Part shown: piece by piece, positions 1 to 10,241 of the stretch | Layout: every line of letters begins with the position of its first letter | How positions within the stretch are numbered: the stretch's first letter is position 1 | From: Folioceros fuciformis | Taxonomy: Eukaryota > Anthocerotophyta > Anthocerotopsida > Anthocerotales | DNA length: 64,000 nt | Direction of reading: 5' to 3' | NCBI GenBank assembly: GCA_049999805.1 | Contig: JBNGIO010005876.1 | Span: 20,776 to 84,775, forward strand | Made by a program: the position numbers and the translations under genes | Notes under the pieces: model-generated | What the model saw: the letters and a program-made list of their open reading frames with translations, nothing else | Database searches by the model: none | What the model was told of the DNA's origin: nothing

Positions 1-47
1 GCCTCTCGCCCTCCGGCTCTCGCTCCCCGCTGTCTACAAACTTAATA
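1..47 (+). repeat. 3' end of the 5' LTR
   Basis: These 47 bases are identical to 4937-4983, the end of the 3' LTR, and are followed at once by a tRNA primer-binding site. The rest of this LTR is outside the window. Confidence 0.93.
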
Positions 48-59
48 TGGTATCAGAGT
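48..59 (+). promoter_or_regulatory. Primer-binding site (initiator Met tRNA)
   Basis: TGGTATCAGAG directly follows the LTR end. It is the usual plant copia primer-binding site, complementary to the 3' end of initiator methionine tRNA, where minus-strand cDNA synthesis would start. Confidence 0.9.
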
Positions 60-86
60 TTCTCTGGTTCTGATGTCCCTCTCTCG

Positions 87-662
87 TTGCTAAGTATGCC
101 TCGGCGAGGCGGTTCCGTCAATCAGGGGCACGGATCGCATTTCTACAAGTGCGATAATCAGCGCCAATTTCCCAAGACGGTCCCGGCTGAAATTAACGCC
201 CTGGCATACTATCTGGCGGGAGGAACAGGTCACGATCCCTACTGGTCACAAGACCGGGAGCGTGCTAAATTACTTCGGCGATTCTACCGGCAAGACCAAA
301 TTTCTGGGAATCAGAGGAAAGGCAGGCGGCATCGGCAATCTTACACTCCTTTTGCCCCGGATTCCTTCTGCGCAGCACCTAGGGAGGTCCTTCCAGGCAA
401 TCCGTCAAATTACGTAGGCGGAGACCCTGTGCAAGGCCTTCACTGCAGCGCGGTCCCCCGCCAACTCAACTTTCCCATCCATGAGACCTGTACCTCCACA
501 GACCACAGCCATACGAGAATTCTCGTCAATGAAATGAAGCATTTGGCTGAGCAATTGACGACGAAGATCAAGGAATTCACTGATTACCTGCTGAGATTGG
601 AGATTGCTGACGGCATCCCGCAGGCATCAGTGCTTCCCGATCATCCACATTCCGCTGCCTGA
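87..662 (+). pseudogene. Probable degraded gag of the copia element
   Basis: This open stretch of 191 codons lies where copia gag belongs. Around residues 120-165 it resembles the helical UBN2-type gag region (a QLNF segment, then a segment around MKHLAEQL). The remainder is unrecognisable, and no CCHC zinc knuckle or protease active-site DSG follows before 841. I read it as a gag remnant scrambled by small indels. Evidence for gag is position plus one short similar segment, so confidence is moderate. Confidence 0.5.
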
Positions 663-840
663 GAGCCGGGAGGTGCGAAGCGCCGCGTTTGCTCCCGCGA
701 CTCTTCGGCCTGTGAGGACGGCTGGCGGAACGGCGCGTCCACGTTGCCGAAGGTGTGAGAGCGAGATCTGAAGGCCGCGCACCACCGGGTACAGAGTCGC
801 TGTCGGTTGGCGTTGCCCCTAAGCCGCAGAGAACGACAAG

Positions 841-3800
841 GTGTTTCTAGGAGATGAACAACTTGACAGCAGCCTGCAAGTTAAGGGACAAGGCAAAGTT
901 ACTTTCAGACTGAAGGACTGTTCAGATCTTACTCTTGAACGCGTTTTGTACGTACCTGACATGGCTAAAAATCTGTTGTCCATGAGCCAGCTTCTCAAGC
1001 TACGGACGATTGAAATGAGAGCCACCGGTGATACGTGCACCTTCTACAGGAAGGCAGCGCCCGACATTTCTATCTTCCAGGGTTTCCTTGAAGATGATCT
1101 GTATTGCCTTGACCTCTTACCCGTTAAGACTGCCACAGTCCACAGTACTGGATTAGCTAATATGGACACCAAACAGTTGGCTATGTTATGGCATGCGAGA
1201 CTGGGACATCCCAACAAACAGAAATTGTTGGACATGTCTGTTAAACAGTGTTTTAGGGAACCACTTCCCCGCTGTTTTAAGGACTTACCATCCTGCGAGG
1301 CATGCATAATAGCCAAACAAAAGGAGCACCCTTTTCCTTCCGCGCCTGCTTACAGAGCCACCTCTGTTCTAGGTCTGGTCCATGCGGACATCTCCGGACG
1401 GATACAAGTGCCCTCAATCGGTGGTTCCAATTACTATCTCACCTTGACGGACGACTACAGCCGATATACCTGGACGTTTCCCATGCAGAGAAAGAGTGAC
1501 GTTCTTGAAATTTTCAAGGAATGGCTCCCTGCAGTGCAACGTCAGACAGGTTTGTTATTGAAGTACCTGCGTACTGATAACGGGGGTGAATTCGTCAATG
1601 ATGCTTTTGATGCATACCTTGCTGCGGAGGGGATCCAGCGACAGTTGACTGTTCCTTATACACCCCAGCAGAACGGGGTCTCGAAGAGGAAAAACCAGTC
1701 TTTGCTCTCTATGACGCGGAGCATGTTACTCTGGTCGGGTCTACCTCAAGTGTACTGGGCAGAGGCCATCTCTGCTGCGACGTATGTTCTGAACAGAATT
1801 CTTACGAGCTCTGTCCCGAACCAGACTCCTTATGAGGCCCTCCATAAGAAGAAACCCAGCCTGCTGCACTTATGAGTTTTTGGCTCTCGTGCGTATGCTT
1901 TCATTCCTGCAAAGAAACGCCAGAAGTTAGACCCACAAGCTCAAGCCCTAGTTTTTGTGGGGTATAGTGAGCAGGCCAAGGCATATCGGCTGTATGACCC
2001 AACTACAAGGAAGATGTTCCTTGCACGCAGTGTCACCTTCATCGAACCTCACTCTCCATTGCTTGCTCAAGCTCCACAGACAGAGGGAGTTACGGCTGTC
2101 CCTGAGGAGACAGAGGGAGCTACTACGTACCCTGTGCCTGAAGACCAGGTTACCCATCACATGTATCCTCAAGACACCGAACCGGCTGTGAGACTTTTGG
2201 ATGCCGCTGTGGAGACTGACGCACTGCCTGCTGACCCTCCTGCAACGGAACCACTCGCTGCATTAGAAATTCAGGCGGCCCCGGATCCTGCAGCCCTAAA
2301 TGCCCCTTCTTCCCCTGCTCAGGCTGACGAGGACTTCCCAGTAGTAGCCGATGAGCACGACTCAGACTTCATCGCGGATGAAGACATACCTGAGGACGTC
2401 CAACTACCAATAGTCCCTCCCGTTGAGATTACCCGTGATCCTGAAGAAGTTGCTCCTCGCCGCTCAGGACGCCACCGACCACCACCTGATCAATGGGCCG
2501 AACCACGCTATCAGTCTATTGACTTTCGTCACCGGGCAGCCCCAGCTACTACTCACACTGCTCCATCAGCCATACCAGATGAGCCACGCACCTTGGTTGA
2601 GGCTTACAACGGACCTGATAGCAAGCAATGGTATGCGGCTGTTGAGGACGAGTACCAGTCATTGATTAAAAATAAAACCTGGACTCTTGTGGACTTGCCA
2701 CCTGGCCGCAAACCCATTTCATGCAAATGGGTCTTCAAACATAAATTGAATATTGAGGGCAAGATTGCCAGGTATAAGGCCCGTCTTGTGGCCCGTGGTT
2801 TTACCCAGGTGGAGGGTCTGGACTATCAGGAGACATTTTCTCCTGTTGTTCGGTCTCAATCTATTCGCATGCTACTGGCTCTAGCTGCAGAATTTGACTT
2901 GGACTTATGGCAGATGGATGTCTGCACAGCATATCTCTATGGCTCTTTAGATGAAGAACTGTACATGCAACAACCGGAAGGGTATGTTAGCAAACAGCAT
3001 CCTAAGAAGGTCCTTAAACTGCTGAAATGCATTTACGGACTTAAACAGTCTGGACGGGTTTGGTATTTCACCATTCATGTTTACCTGCTAGGCCTGTCGT
3101 TTGTCCAAAGTGCTGCAGATACAAATGTTTACAGATTGACCAGGGGCACTGCCTTCGTCATCGTTGCCTTATATGTCGATGATGTTATCCTGGTCACGAA
3201 CAGCAAAGCATTGTTAGCAGAAGTCAAGCAGATGCTCAGCGACAGATTTGAAATGAAGGACATAGGCGATCTAAAATTCTGTTTAGGGATACAGATCCTC
3301 CGCGTTCGTGAAGAAGGGCTACTCATTATCCATCAGCACAAATATATCCGTGAGATCCTGCATAAGTTTAAGATGGATCAAGCTCGCCCAGCTGTTACAC
3401 CTTCAGCTGTGGGCATCAAATTGACGCTTTCTCAATGTCCTACCACCACTGAAGCAAAACAGGATATGGCAGATGTCCCTTACAGGCATGCTGTTGGCAG
3501 TCTCTTGTTTGTGGCAAATTGGACTCGCCCCGACATACAGTATGCAGTGAGCACCGCTTCCCAATTTATGGAAAACCCTGGACGCCCTCATTGGGTCGCC
3601 GTAAAGCGAATTTTCCGTTACCTGCAGGGCACTCACACCTATGGGTTATTCTACAAACGGAGTGGTACAGGCACATTCCATCTCTCTGGTTTCACGGATG
3701 CAGACTGGGGTTCGGACAGTGATGGACGTCGCAGTTTGTCAACCTACTGTTTCTTGCTGGCCAATGCATCTGTGAGTTGGAGCTGCAAGAAACAAACGAC

Positions 3801-4173
3801 AATAGCCCTGTCCTCGACGGAGGCTGAATACAAATCTCTTACAGAAGCCTCCAAGGAGGCAGAGTGGGCTCGACAGTTTCTGGCTGATCTTGGTCATCCT
3901 CAACTTTCTCCCACTCCTATCCTCTGCGACAATACTGGTGCTCTTGACCTTGTTGCCAATCCCCGGTATCATGCTCGCACGAAGCATATCGAAATACAAC
4001 ACCATTATATCCGAGATGTATCTGCACGTGGCGTGGTGAGGGTTGGTTATGTCGATACCGAGCTGAACACTGCCGACATCTTCACCAAGCCGCTCCCTAA
4101 GCTCAAGCACTATACACACATGACGGGACTCGGCCTGCAGGATTACTCTGCCTACTTCGACTCAGTGTCATGA
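841..4173 (+). pseudogene. copia pol (protease end, integrase, RT, RNase H) with internal stop
   Basis: One reading frame spans the region except for a TGA at 1873-1875; both halves (to 1875, and on to the stop at 4171-4173) are in the same frame. The first half has the protease C-terminal segment, the GAG-pre-integrase motif WHARLGH, the CxxC of the integrase zinc site, then integrase with aspartates in HADISG and RTDNGG. The glutamate expected 36 residues after the second aspartate is a lysine (codon 1684-1686). The second half has reverse transcriptase (WVFKHK, QMDV, YVDD), and RNase H (DADWGSD, SSTEAEY, CDNTGA), ending in TADIFTKPLP. The protease active site is missing because the frame opens only after a stop at 820-822. 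Confidence 0.95.
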
Positions 4174-4208
4174 CTCTAGCTACCGCAGCTGGATCTGAAC
4201 GCTTATCT

Positions 4209-4229
4209 GGGGGGGGGGGGGGGGGGGGG
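4209..4229 (+). repeat. Poly-G tract, 21 bases
   Basis: An uninterrupted run of 21 G lies 36 bases after the pol stop, inside the 3' untranslated part of the copia element. Such runs are unstable and error-prone to sequence, so the true length is uncertain. Confidence 0.9.
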
Positions 4230-4790
4230 AACCTAAGTTCCCTTGTTGCTGCTCCTCTCCAGGCACCGTCTCCTGCAGTCCATATCTACAGTCCGTCAGT
4301 GTCCTTTTTTTTTTTGTCATGCTGTTGCAGGTGGATGAAGCTTCATATACCTGATCTAATCACTCTGCTCCAGCTTCTACAGTACTCCCTTCCATCCCTC
4401 TGGTGGCCGGCACAAATTCCATGGGCAAGGGGACCTTGGCAGCCATCTACAGCAGTTCGCGGGCGTGCTCCGTGCTGGTGTCTTCAGGCCACTTGAGGAC
4501 TTCTTCGGCACGCCTAACTCTGGCTATGGCGATCTCCATCGACCACTTGCCCTCCCAACCAACAAATTTGATCAGCTGTTCCACCCTCAATGGCGTCCAG
4601 CTCTGATGCTCCTGTCTTCCATCTGCTAGAGCAACGAGGAGAGCCGCCACAGTGAGGGTTTCCGTCGTGGATTTGCCCATCTTGGGCGCCTGGAGCTCGA
4701 CAGTGCTGGGCGATGGCGCTTCCGTTTCTCCACAGAACGGAACGTATCGACGTTCCCCTCTATGCCGTAATCCGTTGACGCCGTTAGGTT

Positions 4791-4799
4791 AAGAGGGAG
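4791..4799 (+). promoter_or_regulatory. Polypurine tract of the copia element
   Basis: AAGAGGGAG immediately precedes TGTTG, the start of the 3' LTR. This is the normal position and form of the plus-strand primer in plant copia elements. Confidence 0.85.
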
Positions 4800-4983
4800 T
4801 GTTGAAAGGGATAACCCTACACTGGTCAACTAACCGACTAGGTTAGGGTTCGGTGGATAGTACTTCGAAACTATATTTAAAGACCCTTTTTTGTTCTTTA
4901 TCAACACTTAATCATTTGGATAGTTTGTATGCTAATGCCTCTCGCCCTCCGGCTCTCGCTCCCCGCTGTCTACAAACTTAATA
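4800..4983 (+). repeat. 3' LTR (184 bp)
   Basis: It begins with TGTTG after the purine tract. Its last 47 bases match window positions 1-47. It contains a TATA-like CTATATTTAA at 4871-4880, a plausible U3 promoter in the equivalent 5' LTR. The end (about 4983) is set by where identity with the 5' copy stops. Confidence 0.9.
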
Positions 4984-6295
4984 GGTGTCAGTTTTAAAAG
5001 TTTATGTAGTGTTTTCATGTAGTCTTTAGTTTTGTCTTCTTCTACAGATAAGAAAAGTGTTTGAACTTTGTAGCTTCTAAGCATGGTTTTTTCTTTCACA
5101 CATATTTTTCCTGGGTGGGTTTTTTTGCTTTTTCAACTTAGTTACTGCTTTTAAGCACAGCTTTTTCCTTTTAATATGTTTTTCCTATATGATGGTTTTT
5201 TTGTGTTTTCTTATTGTTTATTAATGTCGCTTAGAAAACTCTTTTCTATAGTTTATGGGGCCCTTAGGACCTTAGCGGATATCTATGCTTGTCTGCGATA
5301 TTATTCTTTACATCATAGGTCTTGTGACAAGATCTTGTAATTGTGAAGAACAACACAAATCCAACAGCAAACATGTAAAATATACCTAGTTCTCTTGTCA
5401 TTTAGCGCATGGCCTCTACCACCTATGTCATTGCCTCTAACACCTGGTGTTGTTGATTGACTTCGTGATGGATTTTGTGAAAAGTTACATTAGGCATTTT
5501 GTAAAAAGGGCACACATAAAGATCAACAGCACGAAATTTAAACCCAGAAACCAATATTAAAACACTAACTCAACCCATGACAAACTTTTCAGTGAATGAA
5601 TTCTAGTATTTAAACCCTAACTCAATCCATTACATACTTTTCACTAAATGCGTTCTAACTATTTTCCACTTTGCAACAAACAAGGCTCTCCAAATAGGTT
5701 AGGTTTCTATTGTGTTTATTGAACGTACTTTGGTAATCCCAAAATTTTGTCTCACAATTGCTGAACGTAATGCTTGAGACCCTCTACTAGAATTGTTTAG
5801 CAATAGATACCCGATGGAGAAAAAAAAAAGAACTATCACAGATGGTTCAAGTGGATTGATCTTACAATACTCTTTCTCGATCATGTCATATACAAGTCTC
5901 TCAAATATTTGGGAAACGAGCTATGGACATTGAAGGAGAGTATATCACTAAGCTGCTTAGCATACTTCCTGCAGTTTAGCAAAGACATTTCAGATTAATC
6001 ACGCCCCACTCTGCAAGTCCATTTCAAACAATTGTTTGTGGTGATACATCAAGTCAAAATACCCTTTATTGTAGATCGTTCTTTTCGTACAACGATTTTT
6101 CAGATTCAAAGAATGGGACGAGAGTTGCTTGGAAAAATGTCCTTGTCAAAAATGAATTCCGCAGTTCATGTTGTGGAGGCTACATACGAATGACTTCCAA
6201 GCGAACCTTGAAATGGTCCTCGGGCAAGTCCATGACTTGGTTACCAAGGATCACTCAAGATAGACCATGGGAGGCCTTCAGTATGTGTAGTTCTT
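4984..6295. other. AT-rich intergenic DNA, no gene seen
   Basis: The sequence is AT-rich with many T and A runs. No open frame resembles a protein, and I saw no RNA gene. The part near 6296 is probably the 3' untranslated region of the ZIP gene. Confidence 0.6.
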
Positions 6296-7635
6296 TTATG
6301 CCCAGATTGCAAGTAGAGACATAGCACATACTCCAATAAGTAATGAAACATAAGACGAGATTTGCAGTTGACGATTACACCGCATTCTCTTGCTTAAGAA
6401 GTCTGCTGCTATAAGATCTACCAAAGCCATGTAGATTAATATTCCTGCAGATATGCTGTCAAATACTCCTTCCACTATCAGAGATGTTGGACTATTCGGA
6501 ACGTAGCTTGAAGATATCAGGAATCCAATGCCCACTCCAATGGGGGTGGTGACGGTAAAAAAGAATGCCATACAGGCGGCAGAAAAGTTCCTGAACTCTG
6601 CCTGCATAAAACACAGCTAATTTCAGTAATTGACTTGGTCGGGGGGCAGAAAGCATGTCAGACATCCTAGCCATGAACAGAAACCCACCTGAGAAATGCA
6701 ACCACCAAGGGCAAAACCTTCAAAAAACTGATGGAAAGTGAGCGCCGCGATGAGTGGGCGAATTGTACAGGGGCTTCGGGATACTCCTAAGGAAACCCCA
6801 ATAATTATCGAATGGGCCAGAATTCCTACCTCCAGCACCTGGAACCAACATGAACATTTTCAGAGTTAGACATGATCAAGGTGAAAACTCCCATGGGTTA
6901 CCCGGCCAAGGAACACATTCCCACCTGAGAAATGACAACATGCCGAACGTGCTGCAACCCTTCTTCTGGAGGCTCTGTATCATGGGAATGGCCAAGATGG
7001 CCGTGTACATGCTCATGAGTGATGTCTATGCATTCATGGTGTCCTTCAGGATGGCTATGGCTGTGCGCAGCTACATGAGCACGCATCCCCACGATGTGTA
7101 TCTGAGAGCCTCCCTCATGTGCACCACTTTCTTGGGTCTTGTTGCTCTTGGGGGAGGACAAATCTAACACACTAACTCCTTCGAAAGGTACGTAACCTTC
7201 CGACTCTGGCGCCCCATCTTGCTCTCCATGAGAGTGCTTCCTCTCGTAAAACTGAGTGGCCAGAAAGTCCACAATCAATGTCAAGAGAGCAGCAAGCATG
7301 GCAATAAACCCTGCAAACGGGAATTTGCTCCAAGGATAGCTCGGCAAGCAATCGCTGGTCAAAGCCTGGGTAGCATCTGGCATCATGTGCACGAAGCCGG
7401 TGGCCAATATAACCCCGGCAGCAAATGCCTTGGCAATGAAAAAGAAGTTTCCATCAGTCTTGAGGTGCTTCACATTCTTTCCGAGCAGCGGTATCGCAAC
7501 TCCCAGAGCCCCCAAAGCGAAGATTGAAACGATGGCAGCAAGTTTGAGAGTTTTAGCCCCTTCACTGTCTCTGCACGTCGAATCTTGCGCTTCTGCGCAA
7601 GTCATGACCAGCCTCTGTACCTCTAGGATGTTCAT
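6296..7635 (-). CDS. ZIP-family zinc/iron transporter (IRT-like)
   Basis: Three exons in descending order: 7635-6925, 6838-6689 and 6601-6296, with GT-AG introns of 86 and 87 bases, give 388 residues. ZIP proteins move zinc, iron or related divalent metals into the cytosol across the plasma or vacuolar membrane. Eight membrane helices are expected. Helices 1-3 are followed by a long histidine-rich loop ([22 protein letters not shown]), a likely metal-sensing segment. Helix 4 carries [10 protein letters not shown] and helix 5 HQFFEG, the family's metal-binding signature, and the protein ends in AIWA as plant IRT/ZIP proteins do. No signal peptide precedes the first helix, so a 5' coding exon may be missing; the first ATG of this frame is 7635, with another at 7605. 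The exact metal cannot be told. Confidence 0.93.
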
Positions 7636-8540
7636 CCAGGCAAAGTCCAATTCTTCAAAATCAGTGGTGGACTAGGCGGGGGGATAGATTGTCTCTCTGG
7701 CCGGGCCTGCTCAACCGGAGTTGCAAATTGACGCAGCACCCCAGCTTGAAGAAACCCTGATTAAAATCCACAGTAATCGCCCGACACCGAAATTTCACTG
7801 CCACACTTATACGCCTCTGCTTCACGGAATCTGCTGCACACCCGAATTCGCCAGCATACTACGGTGCTCCCCTCGGTTCTCAAAGTCCTAGGGTTGGCAC
7901 GTACAGTGCAGGAAGCTAAGCCCTGCAACAACCTCCAAGTCACCTGCGTTTCCCGAGGGAAACGATCGAACAAGCGGTCCACTAGGACTGTCTTATCTAT
8001 CGAGATCCTCGCAATGCTTGCTGGAACCAGAACGGGCCCTCAAGAGAAAATTACGAACTTCTCCGTGATCTACGCTTCGCGTTCCCTCTCCCTTTCATGG
8101 TTTCGTATCAAACCGGAAAAGGAAGCATTTGTTTTCTTTTCACTATCTCAGATTTGTATCCTACATGCAAGGACATACCTACTAAATCTCATGGCCTTGA
8201 TCAATTATTTGAGGTTCCCTCTGTCCAAGAATGCATCTCTTGCACGCTTAATATAGAATTTCTATAAGAATGGAGTTACTTCATGCAAAACTTCATAAGG
8301 AATGGGTTGTGGTTAACGTCAATACTCAAAGAGAAGCTCTGATAGCCATTACCACTTCGAGAGAGATTGAGGAGTGTCCACTCTTCTTGATATTAGTAGT
8401 TGTGCAGGTGTGACAACCACTCGTGCTTAGAAAGATTGGTTGTGTAGATTGTTCTTAAGATTAGGATCTACCTATATGAGCTTAGGCTAGAGGATAGGCA
8501 AGAACTAGAACATCTAAGTACCTCATCTTATGTAGCCAAA
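7636..8540. other. Intergenic region, 5' side of the ZIP gene
   Basis: No convincing protein or RNA gene. It would hold the ZIP promoter and any upstream coding exon. Short open frames here show no family resemblance. Confidence 0.5.
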
Positions 8541-9110
8541 AAGTAGTAACAAACAACCTCAAAACTCATCTATAAAGCAGTAACAGATAACCTCAAAACT
8601 CATCAACCTACTCTACAAAGAGTCCAACACATAATCTACTTTACAACGAGTTCAGGGCACACAATCTACTCTACTAAGTCAAGGGCACAATCTATTCTAC
8701 AAGAGTCCAGCACATAATCTACTCTACAAGAATCTAATGCATAATCTACTCTATAGGAGTCTAACACACAATCTGTTGTATTAGAATCCTATGCACAATT
8801 CTCAACTCCATCTATTCTCACACCACAACACAAAGCACAAGGGTCTAATGCAAAACTCTCAATGTCCTTGACTCTCACAACATAGCTTTAGGCTTAAGTA
8901 GCCCACCGTCTCATAACAACTTGTAGGAATCCAGCGAGGACTTGTGAACTCCCTCCACTCTCACACCACAACATTAGACACAAGAGTCCAATGCACAACT
9001 CTCAATATCCTCACTCTTACAATATAGCAATAGGTTGGAGTAGACCATCACTCTTACAAAGTAGAGTTAGGCTAGAGTAGCCCACCATCCAATGACAACT
9101 TGTAGTCCGT
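8541..9110. repeat. Degenerate tandem repeats
   Basis: A 26-base segment ending in CCTCAAAACTCATC occurs twice (about 8544-8570 and 8579-8604). From about 8612 to 8780 a roughly 28-base motif of the form AATCTACTCTACAAGAGTC recurs with variation. Further on, a longer unit containing CTCTCA and ACAACTTGTAG recurs. The DNA is non-coding. Confidence 0.7.
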
Positions 9111-9189
9111 GATGCTCACAATACAATAGTGTGCTAGACTCCAAGTGATTCATTGTCAACTTGTGATCCACTGTGTTGCTATTTATTTT

Positions 9190-9660
9190 AAATATACAAA
9201 GCCTTCATTGTGCTCTAACCATTGGATGCTAAGCACTCTAACCCTTGGATGGATATCGCTCTCTGGCTCTGGGATAGGATGTTCTAGCCTTGGATGGACT
9301 AATGCTTGGATGGATGTTGGGCTCTAGCCTTGAATGGACTAACCCTTAGATGGATGTTGGGCTCTAGCTTTGGATGGACTAACGCTTGGATGGATGTTGG
9401 GCTCTAGACTTGAATAGACTAGCCCTTGGATGAATGTGGGGCTCTAGCCTTGAATGGACTAATTCTCTGTTGGGCTCTAGACTTGAATAGACTAGCCCTT
9501 GGATGAATGTGGGGCTCTAGCCTTGAATGGACTAATTCTCGATGGATGTCGGGCTCGGCTCTAACCTTGGATGGATGTAGGACTCTAGCCTTGGATGGAC
9601 TAACCCTTGGATGGATGTCGGGCTGTAGCCCTTGGACAGATACCTTCTAGGTAATCTTGA
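9190..9660. repeat. Degenerate minisatellite, about 40-bp unit
   Basis: Units built from GCTCTAGCCTTGGATGGAC and TTGGATGGATGTTGGGCTC repeat with substitutions and small deletions. The core word CTTGGATG is shared with the tighter array at 9729-9944, suggesting a common origin. Confidence 0.8.
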
Positions 9661-9728
9661 GTTTGCCCTCTATTCCATACTGGATATTTGTCCTCTAGCC
9701 CATATATGCTCTAGCCAATCCTTGGATG

Positions 9729-9944
9729 TGTGCCCTCTAGCCCTTGGATGTGTGCCCTACAGCCCTTGGATGCGTGCCCTACAGCCCTTGGATGCGTGCC
9801 CTATAGCCCTTGGATGCGTGCCCTATAGCCCTTGGATGTGTGCCCTCCAGCCCTTGGATGCCCTCCAGCCCTTNNNNNNNNNNAGCCCTTGGATGTGTGC
9901 CCTCCAGCCCTTGGATGCCCTCCAGCCCTTGGATGTTCGGTAGC
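9729..9944. repeat. 22-bp minisatellite
   Basis: About nine units of the form GTGTGCCCTCTAGCCCTTGGAT occur head to tail, varying at CTC/TAC/TAT/TCC and with two shortened 18-base units near the end. A 10-N gap at 9874-9883 interrupts the array. Open frames across it are by-products of the repeat. Confidence 0.9.
9874..9883. other. 10-N assembly gap
   Basis: Ten N. The 47 bases to the left (9827-9873) and right (9884-9930) are identical, so the gap probably separates overlapping contig ends. Confidence 0.9.
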
Positions 9945-10241
9945 TCTCCGAGGAGTTCTACATGATACATGCAACACATGCATCTCCAACAAGACAGCCA
10001 TTCTCGTCGGAGTTCCACATACAGCGCGCACTACGTACGCCTTCGTAAAGAGGCAGCCAATCTTTAACAATCTCTTGAAAGCTTTGCAGGAGCATGTTCA
10101 TCGAGGAGCAAAGCATGCGTACATTGAACAAGGCAACTACCTAGTTTCAGGTTGATCTTTCGCCTAAATTCGTTTGTACCGTTACTTTCCTACTACATTT
10201 CATGGCCTTGATGCAACAGTTCCTCAAATCACCAGAACATG

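Larger units (their letters stand above)
1..4983 (+). mobile_element. Ty1/copia LTR retrotransposon, 5' LTR cut by window edge, inactive
   Basis: The element runs from the last 47 bases of its 5' LTR (1-47) to the end of a 184-base 3' LTR (4800-4983); the 47 bases recur exactly at 4937-4983. A primer-binding site for initiator Met tRNA follows the 5' LTR, and a purine tract precedes the 3' LTR. The domain order protease end, GAG-pre-integrase, integrase, reverse transcriptase, RNase H (integrase before RT) is that of copia elements. It is broken: gag and the protease start are degraded, pol has an internal stop, and the integrase catalytic glutamate is replaced. The target-site duplication cannot be tested because the 5' end lies outside the window. 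Confidence 0.96.

Noticed and set aside
5612-5620. AAACCCTAA telomere-like words here and at 14834-14842
   Set aside because: Single copies; telobox words are common in plant DNA and do not indicate a telomere.
9632-10155. Overlapping open frames on both strands across the minisatellite
   Set aside because: They are produced by the 22-bp repeat and run through the N gap; no homology and no coding signal outside the repeat.
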